A DNA stretch of 64,000 nt from Bradyrhizobium neotropicale (GTDB taxonomy: Bacteria; Pseudomonadota; Alphaproteobacteria; Rhizobiales; Xanthobacteraceae), in the NCBI RefSeq assembly GCF_001641695.1, contig NZ_LSEF01000091.1:82489-146488 (forward strand), written 5' to 3'. Positions within the stretch are counted from its first letter, which is position 1, and the number at the start of each line of letters is the position of its first letter. This document shows, one piece after another, positions 62,073 to 64,000 of the stretch. The position numbers were made by a program, and so were the translations under genes. The notes beneath the pieces were generated by a model, which was not told the origin of the DNA, ran no database searches, and saw only the letters and a list, made by a program, of their open reading frames with translations.

Positions 62073-62378
62073 CTAGCGAGGGCGGGTCTTTTCGATGAAG
62101 GCGTCCCATTCATCACCGACGGCGATCCGAAACAAGCCAGGAGGGATCGCACCCACATTTGCCGGCGCGAGATCACCGAGCGCTGGGCCACATGCCTTGA
62201 TGAAGAAGTTGACGGCATCGCCAGTCGTCAGAACCCCAGCCGCCTGAGCCGTTGGCGCATGCGTGCGGACACAGGCTTTAAGGTTGGAAACGACTTGCCG
62301 CAATCTATCGTTTTGCTCTGTCTGTGCGGACACCGACCAAGGCACAGTTGCAAGCAGCAGTGTGATTGCGGTTCTCAA
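62073..62378 (-). CDS. Small secreted protein, 101 aa
   Basis: Unrecognised protein with a signal peptide (RTAITLLLATVPWSVSAQTE, cleavage after SAQ) and a mature part with two cysteines (LKACVRTHAPTA, FFIKACGPALGDLAP). The Cys spacing would allow a disulphide in the periplasm. It ends GDEWDAFIEKTRPR. Convergent with the Crp gene, and about 260 nt from the insertion sequence; function unknown. Confidence 0.6.
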   Translation of the reverse strand: MRTAITLLLATVPWSVSAQTEQNDRLRQVVSNLKACVRTHAPTAQAAGVLTTGDAVNFFIKACGPALGDLAPANVGAIPPGLFRIAVGDEWDAFIEKTRPR

Positions 62379-62602
62379 CGTACAAATTCCACAAGATAAG
62401 CCCGCCAGAATTGGGTTAGATCATTGCGGTTTAAGTGTGGATGGCACCCGCCAACGCGCGGCAGAAATCCGCTTACGACCGGTAGCGGTTCATCATACCC
62501 GCAACAGCAGGTCTTGATATCGGCCAACCTGCTTTAGCAGTGCGACGCGAGCGCATCCGCCGAGAAAGGGCAGAGTTGCTTCCACTTGCGAGGCCTGAAC
62601 CA

Positions 62603-64000
62603 GAGCTATGCGGGATTTTGGGTGACGAGGTGATCAGGCGGCGTGGGTTGCCGGCATTTGGATGACCTCGATGCCGTCGTTGAATCTGACACCTGCGATG
62701 ACCTTCGGCAACTGATTTGTGCCTTTGAGCCGCCGCCAGGTCTTTGATGCGGCGATCACCAGTTTGAATACCATCAGCTTGGCGGTGGTCGGCGACAACG
62801 AGCCCTTGGTGCGCACCGTCCTGTGCCGCACGGTGGCGAACACGCTCTCGATGGGATTGGTCGTGCGCAAGTGATCCCAATGTTCGGCAGGAAAGTCGTA
62901 GAAGGCCAGCAGCGCGTCGCGATCCTTGATCAGACATTCGACCGCCCGGCCGTACTTGGCGCGGTATTTCTCGGCGAAGACGTCGATCGCCGCTTCGGCG
63001 GACGCCCGGCTCGGCGCCCAATAGACCTCGCGCAAATCTTTCTTCATGGTGGCCTGCACCGAGAGAGGGACCTTGTCCAGGACATTCACGGTCTTGTGCA
63101 CCCAGCAGCGCTGGTGCCGGGTGCCGGGAAAGACCTCGTCAAGCGCCTTCCAGAAGCCGAGTGCGCCGTCGCCGACGGCAATTTCGGGCGCGATCTGCAA
63201 TCCGCGCTGCTTGACGTCGATCAGGAGCTCGCGCCAGCTCTGCGCGCTCTCCCGCACGCCGACCTGAAAGCCGATCAGTTCCTTCCTGCCTTCTGGCGTT
63301 GCGCCGATCAGCACCAGCATGCACTCGCCGTGGTCTTCCATGCGGGCCTGCAGGAAGACGCCATCGGCCCACACGTACACATATCGCCGCGCCGACAGAT
63401 CGCGCTTCTGCCAGCGCTCGTACTCGCCTTGCCACTCGGCCGTCAGCCGGGAAATCACCGCGGGCGACAGGTTCGGCGCCTCCTTGCCCAGCAAGGCCGT
63501 CAGCGCCTCCTGGAAATCGCCGGTCGAGATGCCGCGTAGATAGAGCACCGGCAACAGCGCATCCAGACTTCTGGTCCGCCGTGCCCACAACGGCAGGATC
63601 GCCGAGCTGAACCGGATCCGCTCGCCATCGCTGGCCGCCCCGCGGTCGCGAATCTTCGCCCGCGCGACCTCGACCGGGCCGATGCCGGTCTGGATCGTCC
63701 GCGCCGGGCCGTAGCCATGCCGCACGACACGGGCGCGTCCGTCGGCAAGCTTCAAGTCCTTCACCGTGGCAAGAAAGGTCTCGACTTCGACCTCGACAGC
63801 CTGCGCCAGAAGCTGCCGCGCACCAGCGCGCAGGATATTGGTCAGTGGATCATCGATCGCGTCGGGCTGACGAAGCGGGACAATGTTGCTAGTCTCGTTC
63901 ATGGCGTATCGCTCTCCTTGAGAGGTTCTGGCAGGCTTCGACACCCGCCTCGATACGCCGCCTATCTCAGGCCGTCATCACCCAGCTTCCCGCATAACTC
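62603..64000. mobile_element. IS256-family insertion sequence
   Basis: Left inverted repeat begins GAGCTATGCGGG (62603 on) and the right one, read from the window end, begins GAGTTATGCGGG; about 22 of the first 28 positions match. A single transposase gene fills the element, with its stop just inside the left repeat. The right end coincides with the last base of the window, so the target-site duplication cannot be checked. Confidence 0.88.
62634..63902 (-). CDS. IS256-family transposase
   Basis: 422-aa DDE-type (mutator-like) transposase. Asp in YVWADGVFLQARMEDHG, the VGDGALGFWKALDEVFPGTR HQRCWVHK region and the acidic residue in TTNPIESVFATVRHRTVR make up the DDE set; all are intact. The ATG at 63902 has AAGGAGAG about 9 nt upstream; the open frame reaches 63944. 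The frame is uninterrupted, so it could be active. Confidence 0.95.
   Translation of the reverse strand: MNETSNIVPLRQPDAIDDPLTNILRAGARQLLAQAVEVEVETFLATVKDLKLADGRARVVRHGYGPARTIQTGIGPVEVARAKIRDRGAASDGERIRFSSAILPLWARRTRSLDALLPVLYLRGISTGDFQEALTALLGKEAPNLSPAVISRLTAEWQGEYERWQKRDLSARRYVYVWADGVFLQARMEDHGECMLVLIGATPEGRKELIGFQVGVRESAQSWRELLIDVKQRGLQIAPEIAVGDGALGFWKALDEVFPGTRHQRCWVHKTVNVLDKVPLSVQATMKKDLREVYWAPSRASAEAAIDVFAEKYRAKYGRAVECLIKDRDALLAFYDFPAEHWDHLRTTNPIESVFATVRHRTVRTKGSLSPTTAKLMVFKLVIAASKTWRRLKGTNQLPKVIAGVRFNDGIEVIQMPATHAA

Overview
The window reads as a chromosomal segment of a GC-rich alphaproteobacterium, most likely Bradyrhizobium or a close relative. The evidence is the high G+C coding bias, a Kdp operon with tiny accessory ORFs, Ser/Thr/Ala-rich flagellar axial proteins, many CoA-ester, TRAP and ABC catabolic operons, and short palindromic repeats of the kind scattered through Bradyrhizobium genomes. 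The genus call rests on recognition, not on a search. I saw no rRNA, tRNA or CRISPR array.

1-6025 (minus strand): the Kdp high-affinity potassium system, in transcription order a 27-aa membrane peptide, kdpF, a doubtful 34-aa ORF, kdpA, kdpB, kdpC and kdpD (cut by the window start). A nested palindromic repeat lies between kdpB and kdpC. 6026-10050 (plus strand): small, mostly unrecognised proteins, two of them paralogues, plus a DapA-like protein that has lost its catalytic lysine. A shared box, TTATGA-N5-CTAT, with about 11-bp spacing between half-sites, occurs upstream of kdp and of each of three small-protein clusters. This suggests one regulon under an OmpR/PhoB-type regulator, perhaps KdpE.

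10201-12444: upp and an acyl-CoA synthetase-like gene. 12447-22389 (minus strand): late flagellar genes in the order ECF sigma factor, fliC, fliD, fliS, a small protein, flgD, flgE, a small coiled-coil protein, flgN-like, flgK, flgL. 22901-27268 (plus strand): behind an unusually AT-rich leader, a three-gene cluster (HAD-type protein, degenerate glycosyltransferase-like protein, degenerate formyltransferase-like protein) that may modify flagellin or a surface glycan.

27248-37764: two divergent units that together look like a dicarboxylate/CoA-ester catabolic locus. On the minus strand are a TRAP transporter, acyl-CoA dehydrogenase, acyl-CoA ligase and family I CoA-transferase. On the plus strand are a CaiB-type CoA-transferase, MaoC hydratase, CitE-type lyase and IclR regulator. 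This resembles mesaconate, itaconate or methylsuccinate pathways. 37774-46503: a secreted glycine-zipper protein, a Tat-exported FAH-family hydrolase, a GH79-like glycosidase, an MHS permease, an orphan ABC binding protein, a flavoprotein and a second IclR regulator.

46667-58352: amino-acid/2-oxo-acid catabolism. The minus strand carries a 2-hydroxyacid dehydrogenase, RidA, aminotransferase, TPP enzyme, D-amino-acid dehydrogenase, Asp/Glu-type racemase, GntR regulator, a split TPP decarboxylase and an SDR. A polar-amino-acid ABC importer diverges from it on the plus strand. 58599-62378: an autotransporter, a Crp/Fnr regulator and a small secreted protein. The window closes with an IS256-family insertion sequence whose right inverted repeat ends at the window edge.
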